The translations under genes were made by a program, and so were the position numbers. Under the pieces are notes generated by a model, which saw nothing but the letters and a program-made list of their open reading frames with translations, searched no databases and was not told the origin of the DNA. 64,000 nt of DNA from NCBI GenBank assembly GCA_037447655.1, contig JBBHKE010001305.1, forward strand, positions 1 to 64,000, written 5' to 3'. Positions 23,073 to 33,955 of this stretch are shown one piece after another; position 1 is the first letter of the stretch; each line of letters begins with the position of its first letter. The DNA is from Zygnema cylindricum (lineage: Eukaryota > Streptophyta > Zygnematophyceae > Zygnematales > Zygnemataceae).

Positions 23073-24776
23073 CTATTCTTCAAGAGATAATTCCTCGTCT
23101 AATACTATGACTTCTTCCTCACTCCCCTCACTTCCCTTCTTCAACTCCATTGGAGTTGTACAACTATTAGCTTTATCCATTTGAAATTTTTCAAGCATGT
23201 TCCCTATTGCTTCCTTTTGAGTCAATCTTATAATTTTTCTTTTTCGGTCTCTCTCTACTTGAATTCCCAAAATATATTTTGCTTCCCCAATATCCTTCAT
23301 TTCAAATCTCCCCTTAAGATCGGTTTTCAGTTTATTAATTTTTTCCATTGATTTACTTAAAACAAGCAAATCATCAACATAAATTGCAATAAATATAAAA
23401 CCTTCCTCATCTTCAAAAACATAGATTGAGTGATCTGAGCTGATCCGAATATATCCCAGACCGGTAAGAAACTCATCAAGCTTCTTATTCCATTGTCGAG
23501 GCACCTGTTTCAAACCATAAAGAGATTTAATCAGCTGGCATACCTTACTCTCCTCTCCTTCCTCCACAAAACCTTCGGGTTGTCGCATGAAGATCTCCTC
23601 TTCCAATTCTCCATGCAAAAAGGTTGTCTTGATGTCCATCTGGTGCACCTCCATGTCTTCCGCTACTGCTAAACTGAGAAGTATGCGGACGGAAGGAAAT
23701 CTGACCACCGGGGCAAAGGTTTCCTCGTAGTCGATTCCCTCCTTTTGTGTAAATCCCTTTGCCACTAATCTGGCCTTGTAGCGCTCGATTGTGTTATCTA
23801 AGTTCAGTTTTAATTTGAAAACCCACTTATAACCGATTGGTTTTCGGTTAGGTGGACAATCCACCAGCTCCCAAGTATCGGCTGCCATAATTGAGGCCAT
23901 CTCCTCATTGATGGGTGTCTTCCACCGGTTTCTTTCTGGACAAGTCATCGCCTCTCCATAAGTTTGAGGTTCATCTTGATGAGATAGTTTAGTTACCTTA
24001 TTATTAACCTGTTTTTCTTGCAGTCTTTTGCTACTTCTCCTCCTCCCCTCAAAATCTGAGGCCGGAATAGATGGTTCTCGTGGATTCTTTCGAACAAACT
24101 CGGCTTCTCCCCTATCCCTTGATTCCGAATCAATTTCCACCACGTCTTCCGCTTCGGGTAGAGTTGTCACTGGAGTTTCCACAGCCGAGTCCTTTTCGGT
24201 CTGATTTGTACCTGCAAGAATGTCATCTTCTCTAAAACCTGGGTAGTTAGGAAGCTCAAAGTCATCGGAATTTTCTGACTCAAACCTGATTTTTACTGAC
24301 TTCGTATACTTGAAGGGATCCACAGACTTTCTTTCATCCATAACTACTAGATGCTTTACTAAGATTATATCTTCCCTTTTTAGATCATAAACTCTATATC
24401 CTTTAATATCCTCATCATATCCTAATAAGTATCCCGGTTTTCCTTTAGGATCTAGCTTCCAATTGGACCGATCAGTATCTAGACTGAATACTTGACTGCC
24501 GAAAACCTTTAAGTGAGATATGTCTGGTTTCCGGCCTGTCCATCTCTCATAAGGTGTTTGATCTTTTATAGCTGAAGTAAGAACTATATTTTTGAGGTAA
24601 TTAGCACGGTTCATTGCTTCTACCCAAAACCTTTTTCCTATCTTCTTATTTGACAACATACTTCTAGCACTATCACTTAGTGTTCTATTTAACCTTTCAG
24701 CTACCCCATTTTGTTCCGGGTTTTTTGGTACTGTCTTTTGGTGTTGGACCCCATCTTCCCTCAGAAAATCATCCAA
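23073..24776 (-). pseudogene. Copia-1 integrase C-terminal half and reverse transcriptase
   Basis: This 567-codon minus-strand frame is the longest in the window. Residues 1-90 are the integrase core end (PEQNGVAERLNRTLSDSARS holds the catalytic E), then the integrase C-terminal domain (HLKVFGSQVF, GKPGYLLGYDEDIKGYRVYD) and an acidic linker. From about residue 285 comes RT: NRWKTPINEEMASIMAADTW, KWVFKLKLNLDNTIERYKAR, MDIKTTFLHGELEEEIFM, KSLYGLKQVPRQWNKKLDEF, and FIAIYVDDLLVLSKS. The conserved A of LKQAPR is V. It is open but isolated: the N-terminal integrase and RNase H lie beyond stop codons. Confidence 0.92.
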
Positions 24777-25457
24777 CTGGTTAGAAGTATACTCTCCACC
24801 ATTGTCACTCCTTATTCTCTTGATTGGAGTTTCATGGAGTTTTTCGCTCCATGCTTTGTATTATCTAAAACAATCCAGAGCTTCGGACTTGTTTTTCAAA
24901 AAATACACTCGGGAATACCAAGACCAATCATCAGTGATAGTCATCATAAATCTCTTCCCCCCCGGTGAGGGTACTTCAGCCGGTCCCCAAATATCTGTGT
25001 GTATTAGATCTAGAATTTTTTCTCCCTTATAGGTGGTTATTTTAGGAAAAGGTAATCTATGTGTTTTACCTTGAGCACATCTACTACAATCACTTATATA
25101 ATCATTCTCACTGAACTTAATATCTTCCACCACCCCCATCTTTATCATTTCTCTTAACTTGTCTAAATTCACATGCCCAAGCCTCTTATGCCACATCATA
25201 ATATCATGAACACCAGCATAAAAAAGTTTCTTTTTTTCATTACTTCAAACCAGCCTAAACATCCCATGGCTACCTTTCTCAGCAATGAAATAGACATCCT
25301 CCTCAAAGCTAGCAGTAAATACTCCTTCCCTAGTGCTAATAAGAAAACCCTTATCATCTAATACGGATGTAGAGATGAGGTTTTTGTTCAGCTCCGGAAT
25401 AAACAATACATCGGAGAATGTTACTATGGATGTCTTTCCTTCTACTAACACTTTCAA
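24777..25457 (-). pseudogene. Copia-1 integrase N-terminal half and GAG-pre-integrase
   Basis: 25245-25457 is the protease tail (TFSDVLFIPELNKNLISTSV). 24861-25199 holds the His-Cys zinc domain (MMWHKRLGHVN ... CSRCAQGKTH) and core motif DLIHTDIWGPAEV with its catalytic D. The second catalytic D lies in IRSDNGGEYTS at about 24800, after a stop. The DDE residues of the catalytic triad are thus present but split by stops. Confidence 0.85.
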
Positions 25458-26588
25458 ATCTACCGATCCTAGAAGAGTAGTGGTGACTATCCTCCCATCC
25501 CCTTACTCTATCTCTATGGTGGGAATATTTCTTATCTTAGTGAACAGGTGCCTATCCTTACACATGTGCATGGAGGCACCTGAATTTTTCGCCTCCAACT
25601 CCTCATCTAAAAGGAGCTCATCGTCCTCGTCCTCGAATTCCGCCTCATGTACCTGTGTCACAAGGGCCTTTTTCTTTCCTCTCGGGGTACCACCAATCTG
25701 CCCCTCCTTTAATCGAAGCTCGGTTATCTTAGTGCGCTCTGCCATATGTTGCCCAGGTTTCTTACAAAAATGACATAAACCTTTGGGAGCCCTTGGTCCA
25801 AACTCGTCGGTCTGATCTTTCTGCTCCCTCCCCTCATAGTTTCCGACCGGTTTCCAGGAATCCTTGTTCCTCCAATCGGTCACAGTTGCCAAGGCTTGGC
25901 CACTCTTTCCTCCCATTCGGATCTCAATTGTATTCTCCCGAACGAGAATCATCCCTACCACTGAGTTCCATATCCACCTTGAGTCCGGTAAGTCCTACAC
26001 ACGGTTGACTATGTTTTCGAACTCATCGGGTAACTTCATCAGTAAACAGTTAACCTTTTCCTTTTCACTAAAAAAAATTCCCGCACTCTCTAGTTCCATG
26101 AAGAGTGTAGCAAGCTCATTGCAAAAATCCAACATCTTCCCCCCTTTGTATACATACTCCTTAACTTTCTGATCAGCTAACTGTTGTTGCTGAATCGTAC
26201 CACTTCGGTACATCTCTATGAGAGCCATCCAAAGATCGGATGCCCTTTCTACCTGCAAATGAGGACATGCAAGTCCTTGAGTGAGATGGCGTAGGATGAA
26301 GTGTTTTGCCGCCATATTTTTGAAGTCACAAGTTTCAGTATCATTCTCCTCGTTCCTCGGAATAGGTGACATGAATGCCGAACTAGTTGCTATTGGTGTG
26401 GTCGCCTCCTTCTCCTTTCCTTTGTCCACCACTTCTCCTTCCTTTGTTTCCTCCATTGAAGGTGGATCCTCTTTCTTGGTGAATCTGCTTCCTCCAAACC
26501 CTGGAGGGATTCCAAGACTTGATTGACGCCCCAACCGTCCACTCACTAACCCCCAAAACCTTCTTTCGCATAGAGCTCCTATCATCAT
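25458..26588 (-). pseudogene. Copia-1 gag and protease start (broken)
   Basis: 25995-26588 has a gag-like domain (NMAAKHFILRHLTQGLACPH, SDLWMALIEMYRSGTIQQQQ, LMKLPDEFENIVNRV). 25503-25961 continues after a stop with a knuckle CHFCKKPGQHMAERT that lacks its last Cys, and then AKNSGASMHMCKDRHLFTK. Compared with copia-3, about 25 residues including the catalytic aspartate seem to have been deleted before SGAS. The start codon choice is uncertain. Confidence 0.82.
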
Positions 26589-26652
26589 ACTTTCCTAGTA
26601 TATGAAGCCAGTTCCATTAAAGATTGGTACCCTAGAGGGTGGGCCCATAACC

Positions 26653-27732
26653 TAAAACTCTGAGACCTCCATAAGTCCTCAGAGTGGACAGCTTCCAAGA
26701 AGCCTCTAGGATAATCCTGACCCCTTTGTGTTTCAGCAAAAAACAACTGCCACCCTGGCAGACAAAAACTCTGACCACCTGCACCCCTGTGAAGGCACCA
26801 CCTGCAACACTGTGAAGGCAAGACTCCCCTGAGTCTATAGCAAAAAGAATCTCTGAATTTGCTCCCCTGAGTAGTATGTTATGGAGGGTCAAAGTTGACC
26901 TTTTGTTTAGAAGCTCTTTGGGAGAGAGGGTCCTATCTCCTAATTTTTCTAAGTCCTATCTCTCTCACAGATTCTATCTACTGACATACGGAACCAATCA
27001 AGATACAGTTTCGTACGCAAAAGTACAGCTGCCACTGTACTTTATGTACGGACATTGTACGACATGGCCTAAATGTCGACACATGTCATATCCGGATTCG
27101 GTGCCATAATCTCCGGAGATACCACGATCCAATGTAATTTTGCCACGTGTCATCCGATGTGGCGATGGCCACAAACCGCCGAAATCTTCTTCCGCGATCT
27201 CGGCGCTAATTCCGGCCGTTCGATTAAATTCGAATTTAATCGTAGCCGTAATAAATACAATCGCGATATTCGTTTCACTTAAGAAATAAATGCGCTGTAT
27301 TTATTTCTTGTCTGTACCGTAATCCGTACTTATACATTACCGGATCTATGCATCCCGTAAACAATTACAGTTAAATGATTTATCCTACGTATACATGTTT
27401 AAATAAATATCAAACTATATAGTACGTAACACTACTTCTAGACTTAACGGCTAACGCTACCGGCTATCCACTGTCTGTCGGTCGGTAGGTACAAGGATCA
27501 AATCCTGTGGCCGACACATTACTTTTAGATAAATAAACCCCTAACTAATATAAATTTCCCGTAAACCTCTGGATAGCCTAGGTAGCCATGGCTCTAGCTT
27601 CCTCTCCAATTTCTCAGTGACTGCGACAAGTTTGAGAGTTGGAGAGAGAAGTTAGAGGTAGACTGCCTCGGCTTCTTTCTATATTTCTATTTAGACCTAG
27701 AAAATTCTAAAAATAGACCATTAATTTCTACA
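26653..27732 (-). repeat. Copia-1 5' LTR
   Basis: This is the right-hand copy (1,080 bp), TAAAACTCTGAGACC to TTAATTTCTACA. Its outer end keeps the canonical CA. It carries an extra ~25 bp near 26785-26815 (a partial duplication of ACCTGCA...CTGTGAAGGCA). The long hairpin repeats at 27592-27657 and the B-box-like AAGGATCAAATCCTGTGG at about 27494. Confidence 0.92.
27592..27657 (-). other. Conserved LTR hairpin, copia-1 right
   Basis: Arms 27592-27616 and 27633-27657 surround the same GTGACTGCGACAAGTT loop. The arm reads CTCTAGCTTCCTCTCC here, against CTCTAGCTCCCTCTCC in the left LTR. The changed base faces an A in the other arm, so this copy pairs better. Confidence 0.75.
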
Positions 27733-27737
27733 TGATG

Positions 27738-28132
27738 TACGGTAGGAATTGTACAAAAATCTTGGCCGATGTTATTGTTTGGGAAGGAAAATTGCCCGCA
27801 AGTTGCCCTAAAACTCGTAATTGCATACTTTCTTGTTTTTTTGCGCCATTCATCATTGCGCCTGCAAGACCTTCCAAAACAAAACGACATACACATGAGC
27901 CATAACGAGAGTATAATACACCTTTGTATCATAGGTCGTACATCGAGTGAGTGTTTTCGGCTTTATATCGAACGGCTCTGGATAATCTCCACGTGCGGCA
28001 AAAAAAATCCTTAACAACGCCCTTCAAATTTCAGCTTGAACGTGGCATGATCCACTATACTCTTGTTAGTACAAATAAAATGTGGCATGATATGACGGGA
28101 CGTCGGGGATAAAAATTCATAAGGTTACTACT
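27738..28132. other. Intergenic, nothing recognised
   Basis: Right flank of copia-1. Short frames on both strands at 27687-28014 overlap and resemble nothing I know. Confidence 0.5.
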
Positions 28133-28840
28133 GAGGGTGAGGTTCTATTAGGGGAAAAATGACGTTTTTAACAGAAAACTGTACTGTTTCGTACAGTGCC
28201 GTACCAAAAAAAGTAAAATGTCAGAAAAATATGCCTACTGAATGAGGGATTTGATACTCCACGTTTATGGGAGTAAACGTGGACCATCGGATTCATATTC
28301 GGATAAGCGATCGTCTGACACTTTCAGTTCGCAACAAGTGACCCGGAGTAGGTCAATTCTATGCGCTTGAACGTATAACATCGTGCCTCGTGGAAAAGTG
28401 AAATATTTCCTCGACGATCGCGCGACCAGGTGGGTACACGTCGCACATGACATATGCTATCCGCCAGGGAGGATGCGATGCCATCGGAAGCCGCAAGAAA
28501 ATATTTGACGGAGGATATTGTTTCACGCGTCTGTCGCCATCCACTAACCTTTCTGACATTTTTGTACGTGTCTACAAATCTTAAGTTTCGTCCGCCCGTA
28601 CAGATTTTATTCAATACGTCGTGCGAGTCACTTTTTACTTTCGTGGGTAAAAATTTGTGGTCACAATTTGCTGTCAGAGATTCTGTAAAGATTACTGGAA
28701 TCACATTCATCTACTACGTGGACTAATCAAACTGTGCCACGCAAATAAAATGTCGGTTACTGACCCGACACAATGGAACGGTCGCTTCAGTAAACGAATT
28801 TTTGACGTTTACTGAGAGCGCCTAATGGAACAACGCTCTC
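28133..28840. mobile_element. TIR element R1 copy 2
   Basis: It starts GAGGGTGAGGTTCTATTAGG and ends CGCCTAATGGAACAACGCTCTC, whose complement GAGAGCGTTGTTCCATTAGG matches the start at most positions, giving a ~22-bp imperfect TIR. It is closely similar along its length to 4144-4845 (for example CACGTTTATGGG, CGTCTGACACTTTCAGTT, GGATATTGTTTCACGCG). Open frames differ between the copies, so they are unlikely to be functional. Confidence 0.72.
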
Positions 28841-28881
28841 AGTGATTCACTATCACCGACCACACTGAAGAATAGTTCGTA

Positions 28882-29648
28882 GAGTCTTAACGTAGAAATC
28901 CATTACACGAAAAGTGGGGTTCGTTACTTGGCGCCATACGGTTTTCGTACAGTGCCGTACGAAGTCGTACCGTATTTTTTTTTGTCGGATGAAACATCGT
29001 TAATGGAAAGCTATCGGGAGGCTCTAATGATGTAAGCGTAATTCCTGGCCGTTGGATATTCCACTTTTTCAGATTTTCGAATCAATTGCGTACATCATCC
29101 AGTGTGACGATACTCTCCTCGCGAGGAGAGTTGCTTCCCACTGAACGTGTACCATTGGTACACGTGGAAAAGCAAAAAAATATCCGCATTGTATAAGCGA
29201 TCACAGGCCTACACGTCGTACATGCCATGTGTCTATGTCATACACACCATGTGCCGCATGCCACGCTGGATGCAAGTGAGCCAAACATATCCTCGCACGC
29301 TCCGTCTGACATCCACCGACATTCAAAGCTTGACGCGACCTTGAAAGGTTCCTGCGTCTTTTTGCCATTCCGTTTCTATATTTTGATTTCCATTTTCAAA
29401 ATCCGAATCTGAGGGCAAACTTTACGTACTAGTCATTAACTACCTCAAGTCGTACTGATATTTCGTTCTAACTTTCAGTTTGTAGGTTTTTTTTCAATTT
29501 TCAAAATCTAGACTCTAACCTATGTGGCCAATTAAAATTGAGGAAGGTTGGTTACTAGCCCGACAAAATGGAGCGGGCTTCCAGTAAACGGTGCCAGTAC
29601 ACTTGTCCGTACATTTACTAAAACCGCTTAATGGAATTCTACCCTTCG
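28882..29648. mobile_element. TIR element R2 copy 1
   Basis: The left end GTAGAAATCCATTACACG and right end CGCTTAATGGAATTCTAC are complementary over most positions. Shared landmarks with 40733-41250 include AACGTGTACCATTGGTACAC (a palindrome), CAAGCCATG- or CCGCATGCCAC-type blocks, TATCCTCACACGCTC-like sequence and CCATTTTCAAAA. Non-coding. It shares the general end motif with R1 and R3. Confidence 0.6.
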
Positions 29649-30094
29649 AGGTTGTCTCCTTTTCGCGCCTCTACATAGATTACGCATACTACAATATCAG
29701 CGGCAACTTCGGTAATGAAATCACCTCTTGTACTACTGCGTACGAGACATAAAAAAAATGAGTACGAACACGTACAAAAAGCACAACATGGCGAAAATGG
29801 CAACAAAAAGAAGGCTAAAATTGCTCCCACCTTGCCACTTTGGATCTACTGGTCCGCAAAGCCCGTGATCGAATTTTGTATCATCCAGATCCGGATTAGA
29901 ACCGTATCGAATAAGAAAATTGCATTCGTTATACTTCGAAGAATAGATAAAGTACAGTACAATACTGTACTTTACTGTGCCGTCCGAAAGCAACAAGACC
30001 AACCGGCCAAGGGTAGACAAAAGCGTTGTTCGATACGACAAATTGGTACATTTTAGTACAAACATTTTGTCCTTTTCTCGCACAAAAATAGTTT
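29649..30094. other. Intergenic, overlapping unrecognised frames
   Basis: Frames on both strands (29715-30056 plus, 29733-30083 minus) overlap almost completely. Neither resembles a known protein, so I do not call a gene. It contains a short self-complementary run near 29950-29975 (AGTACAGTACAATACTGTACTT). Confidence 0.4.
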
Positions 30095-31449
30095 GGGTAT
30101 GTCCCCATGTACTTGCAGCTTAGCGCACTTACTTTGTATTTTAGGCTAGATCCATCGGACCCGGTTTTCAAGTGTCCCTATGTGTAAGAAAGTAATCACA
30201 CCTTACGTTTGTGACGATTGTATACGTCAACAATACATGTGCCGACTGTCAACTTCTACAACCTGTGTTGTCGCACGTTATTTTTTGGAACTGCTTCTGA
30301 CGTCGCAAGTCTTATCGTGACATTGTAGACGTACCGTGAAAGGATTGTATAACAAAAACTGAGTGCAAATGCAAGCGTAAGCATAAACGATTAATTCCTC
30401 GAGAAAAACCACAAAGCTATCAAACTCCCTCAACTCTTTGAACTCCTTCATAATCTACAAGGAGGATCAACTCTCACTCAATTGATAAAAACTTCTCTCT
30501 CACTACGCCTCAATATACTCCTTCAAACGTCACGTAACAATGCCAACCAAACCGTACATGTATAACGCACTAAGCGCTAACCAATCAAACTACACCAATA
30601 CGTAACACAATACGGTACACGAGAAAAAACGCGTAAGAGTCAACGTCGTGAAACAAACGACCGACAAGTGTGAACCGACTTGAACTACACGATACGACTA
30701 GCGATTACGTGAACAAAAACGACCAAACAATTTCCACGTCACATCTATAATACGACTCAAACTTACGTGAAACGAAACGAAACAAACAAACAATTTCCAC
30801 GTCATTTCAAATATATAGCGACAAAACTACTTCGTCGCTGGTCGTCGCTGCTTTAGCTACGAGAATGTCTCGTAGCTGAATGAGTTCTCAGTACTAAATC
30901 CTATTGCGTTCCAGCCTGTGCAATTTCACGGTTGAAGAAGTTGCACTTTGCCTTCTCGTCTCCTGTATGGTCGACTTGAAATGGCATTGGAATTTATTGG
31001 AATTTTGAGACTCATGTAAAAAAAATCCGTACTGAACGAAAACGGACAAAACAAAACAAATTGTGTACTTTTCTTCGTCGTATTGAACTCAAACGAACAA
31101 AACATAGAGAATTCTGTAATTTTCTTTGACTTTAGAAATCGTATGAATTTTTTCCAAAATTACGGCACCTACGATGATATGTTCCTATTTGTTTATCGAA
31201 AATACTTATTTTATAAAACACATCGCGCATGTGGTTTAAACATAAGTTTGAGTTGATTTTATTTGTCATGGAAGTGGGTCGAAAAACACGAGACGAATTT
31301 TTTTCGTACATCTTTAGTTCGAGGATGACGCAAATTATACTCTACAAATTTGCGATTCCGTCGTACGGTTGCAATTTAGACAGTACGGCGCTAACTTTTA
31401 CAAGAAAATGAAAGAAAAAACCCCTTACTAATGCACAAGGGGACATCCC
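30095..31449. mobile_element. DNA transposon R4 copy 3 (inverted), carrying an insertion
   Basis: The ends are GGGTATGTCCCCATGT at the left and AAGGGGACATCCC at the right, and the body is the reverse complement of 33161-33934. Bases about 30341-30907 are absent from the other copies and interrupt the CCGTGAAATTGCACAGGCTGGAA...CGGTACGTCTAC continuity, so they are a later insertion. The frame at 31229-31411 is the counterpart of short frames in the other copies and is not a known protein. Confidence 0.72.
30341..30907. mobile_element. ~570-bp insertion of unknown type inside R4 copy 3
   Basis: Its limits are set by comparison with R4 copy 2. It starts AGGATTGTATAACAAAAACTGAG and ends CTCAGTACTAAATCCT, so its tips are inverted over AGGATT and ACTGAG. 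The plus strand is A/C-rich. It contains two copies of the phrase AACAATTTCCACGTCA about 70 bp apart. No coding sequence. Confidence 0.5.
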
Positions 31450-31518
31450 TTACTCCATTGTATACATAATTCGTCTCTTAGATCCATCCAGCTGTTTTTT
31501 TTCCGCTAAAATAAAAGC

Positions 31519-31717
31519 TACACCTTGAATCGTTATTAGACTATAGAAATTATTAGAGTAAAGAAAAAAATAGCAACATTCATTCAAATATAGTGCCAGG
31601 AGACGTGGCAAATTATGGTCCACGTTCTTAAATAGTATAATTTATTCTATTTAAGGTATCAATGTCAAAATTTTCGGGTGCCGATGTGGAGTACATAAGG
31701 CTAATAACGATTCTTTG
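31519..31717. mobile_element. Family A MITE, short copy
   Basis: It starts TACACCTTGAATCGTTATTA and ends CTAATAACGATTCTTTGA. Internal ATTCTATTTAAGGTAT and TCAAAATTTTCGGGTGCCGA match the inner right side of the longer copies (about 6995-7020). About 200 bp, so internally deleted. Confidence 0.5.
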
Positions 31718-31739
31718 ACTCTTTGAAGAATCCAGCAAG

Positions 31740-31951
31740 TTGTACGGATCTCCGACTTCAGGTGTTTTCCGCCAATTTTCATCTTTTACTGCGCCAAGCC
31801 ACCTCCGTATCCAACAAGGAAAAGCCACGTGGAACTCTATAAAGTAGACCGGTCTCTATTCATTTATATATTTATGGAACAAAATGCCTCAAAGAAACAT
31901 TTGAATCTCTCCCTCTCTCTCTCTCCCTCTCTCTCCTCTCTCCTCTCTTTC

Positions 31952-32020
<69 letters not shown>

Positions 32021-32258
32021 TCTCTCTCCCCTCTCTCTCTCCTCTCTCCTCTCTCTCTCTTTCTCTCTCTCTCCTCTCTTTCTCTCTCTCTCTCTCTCTC
32101 CATGTCTTCAAGTATTGTTAGCGTCACCAACAACTCTTTTGGCTCTTAGGCGGTGCCACCACGAGAGTCCGTGGATTGTGAAGATGGTTTTGCCCTTCAG
32201 GAGGATCATCCCGTTGGACGTCCATGGATTTACTTTGTTTCAAGTAGGGTTAGTTTTC
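31740..32258 (+). promoter_or_regulatory. Promoter-like segment with CT-rich leader and short first-exon-like frame
   Basis: In order: GCCACGTGGA (a G-box) at about 31822, CTATAAAGTAG (TATA-like) at about 31837, a long CT microsatellite (31909-32102), ATGTCTTCAAG at 32102, a ~50-codon frame containing DCEDGFALQEDHPVGRPWIY after one in-frame TAG, and TTTCAAGTAGGG at about 32239, a plausible splice donor before T-rich sequence. This layout resembles a plant 5' gene end. I find no downstream exon I recognise, so it may be a relic or a captured gene fragment. Confidence 0.35.
31909..32102. repeat. CT/GA microsatellite, about 190 bp
   Basis: Nearly uninterrupted pyrimidines, mostly (CT)n with CCT and TTT interruptions. 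Apparent proteins read through it are low-complexity Ser-Leu or Arg-Glu repeats and are artefacts. Confidence 0.95.
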
Positions 32259-33160
32259 TCTTTTTCCTCTTCCTCGGTTTTGAGGTTTTCGTTTGTTTAT
32301 TTTTTGGGAATCGGATCACGTTCGTTTTTTATTTTTTGGATATCCCTTTTGTTGTTTTTGATTAGTATTTATTTAATTTTCTTTTTAACAAGCATTAATA
32401 AAGCTGTCAGTAAAATCATTTTTTTTTCTTATTTGCCTGAATATTTTTTTTATTGAGAGTCAAATGTCACCACATCTAATTTTGTCGTTTTCCGAAGTAC
32501 CCAATTACATTTTCTATACAAATTTTGTGTATTGATACCTTTTGTGTTTTATTTTGTCCAATTTTAAAACATTATTGCCTTTCCCTCCCCCTCCCCCCCC
32601 TTTTTCCTCTTTCCTTGGTTATTTTAACACCAGACATAGAAGCAACTGATGGAAAAAAACTATAAATGACCCAAATGGAAACACTATTTGTTGTAGCTTC
32701 TAGCCGGCTGCTACCAAAAATGAAGGTTTGGTCTACGCCGGAAAGATTTTGACCAATCAAAATATTTATTTTTGAATACGATGGAAACACGAAAAACATT
32801 ATTCAATCAACGTATATTCCCAAACACATTTTTTTTTGAAAAAAACGAAATTTCTTGCCATTGAGGTTTTTTTAGCATTACTTTTTTTAAAATATAAAAT
32901 GACTTTTAGTTTCCACTTAATTTTGGTTTTAGTTTTAGTTTTAGTTTTAGTTACTAGTTTTGGTTTTAGTACATGTTTTCTTTTCGCTATTTGGAGTTAA
33001 TGTGGTATTGAGATTCATGCTTTACTTTATTTTGTCTTGGTGGTTTTTGTGCTCCCGTTTTTTTGGCTATTTTAAGTCTATCTTCCGCACCCCAATGACG
33101 AAAATCCCGACCTTATCGTTGAAGGTTTGAAAGGATCCCAAAATTTCATAGTGGTTCTAT
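32259..33160. other. T-rich intergenic or intron-like, no gene seen
   Basis: Strongly T-rich on the plus strand, including five-fold TTTTAGT-type repetition near 32925-32955 and a C-rich run at about 32581-32600. The minus-strand frame 32572-32799 is not recognisable. Confidence 0.45.
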
Positions 33161-33934
33161 GGGTGTGTCCCTATGTGCATAAGTAAGGGTTTTTTCCTAT
33201 CGTTTTGCCGTAAAACTTAGCGCCGTACTACCTAAGTTGCAACCGTACGAAGGAATCACAAATTTGTAGAGTACAATTTGCATCATCCTTGAACTTAGGA
33301 TGTACGAAAAGTTGTCGTCTTATGCTTTTCGACCCACTTCGACGACAAAAAACGTCATCTTCAACCTTATCTTTAAAACACATGCGCGACGTGATTTAAA
33401 ATTAGGTTTTTTCGATTGACGAATAGGAATATATTTTCGCGCGTGCCGAATTTCGACAAAATCCTACGATTCCAAAAGACAAAGAAAGTACATAGTTCGC
33501 TATGTTTTGTCCGTTGCGTTTATAATGACAAAGATAAGTACACAATTTGTTTGGATTTGTCCATTTTCATCTAGTACGGATTTTTTTTTTTGCAGGGGTC
33601 TTCAAATTTCGATGCCATTTCACGTCGACCGGACAAGAGACGCGAAGGCAAAGCGCCTCATCTTCGACCGTGAAATTGCACAGGCTGGAAGGCGGTACGT
33701 CTACTATGTCACGGTAAGACATGCGACGTCAAACGCAGGTACAAAAAATATCGTGCGACCACAGATTGTCGACGTTGACAACCGTCACAAGTATTATCGA
33801 CGTATACAATCGTCACAAGCGTAAGTTACGATTTCGTCATTACAGACATAGGGACACTTGAAATCCGGGTCCGGCGGATCCGCGATAAAATACAAAGTAA
33901 TTTCGCTAAGTTACAAGTACATGGGGACACACCC
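33161..33934. mobile_element. DNA transposon R4 copy 2, uninterrupted
   Basis: 774 bp from GGGTGTGTCCCTATGTGC to ACATGGGGACACACCC, with TAT on each outer side as a likely 3-bp target duplication. It serves as the reference copy: it lacks both the R1 insertion of copy 1 and the ~570-bp insertion of copy 3. The 105-codon frame at 33507-33824 is not a recognised protein. Copia-2 begins 22 bp beyond its right end. Confidence 0.78.
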
Positions 33935-33955
33935 TATCACTGTTACGGTTTACAA

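Larger units (their letters stand above)
21319..27732 (-). mobile_element. Copia-1: complete Ty1/copia element with TGATG target duplication
   Basis: It is 6,414 bp. The LTRs are 21319-22374 and 26653-27732, in plus-strand order TG...TA/CA. The five bases TGATG stand at 21314-21318 and again at 27733-27737, a perfect target duplication. The internal order on the minus strand is primer site (complement of GGGCCCATAACC next to 26652), gag, protease, integrase, RT, RNase H, polypurine tract (complement of CTCCCCTTATTTTC at 22375). The IN-before-RT order is diagnostic for copia. The LTRs differ by modest substitutions and a ~25-bp indel, yet the coding region has many stops. Confidence 0.95.

Noticed and set aside
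29715-30083. Opposed 113- and 116-codon frames
   Set aside because: Near-complete overlap on opposite strands, no homology, and codon content typical of chance frames.
31829-32149. Ser-Leu and Arg-Glu repeat proteins on both strands
   Set aside because: Direct translation of the CT/GA microsatellite.
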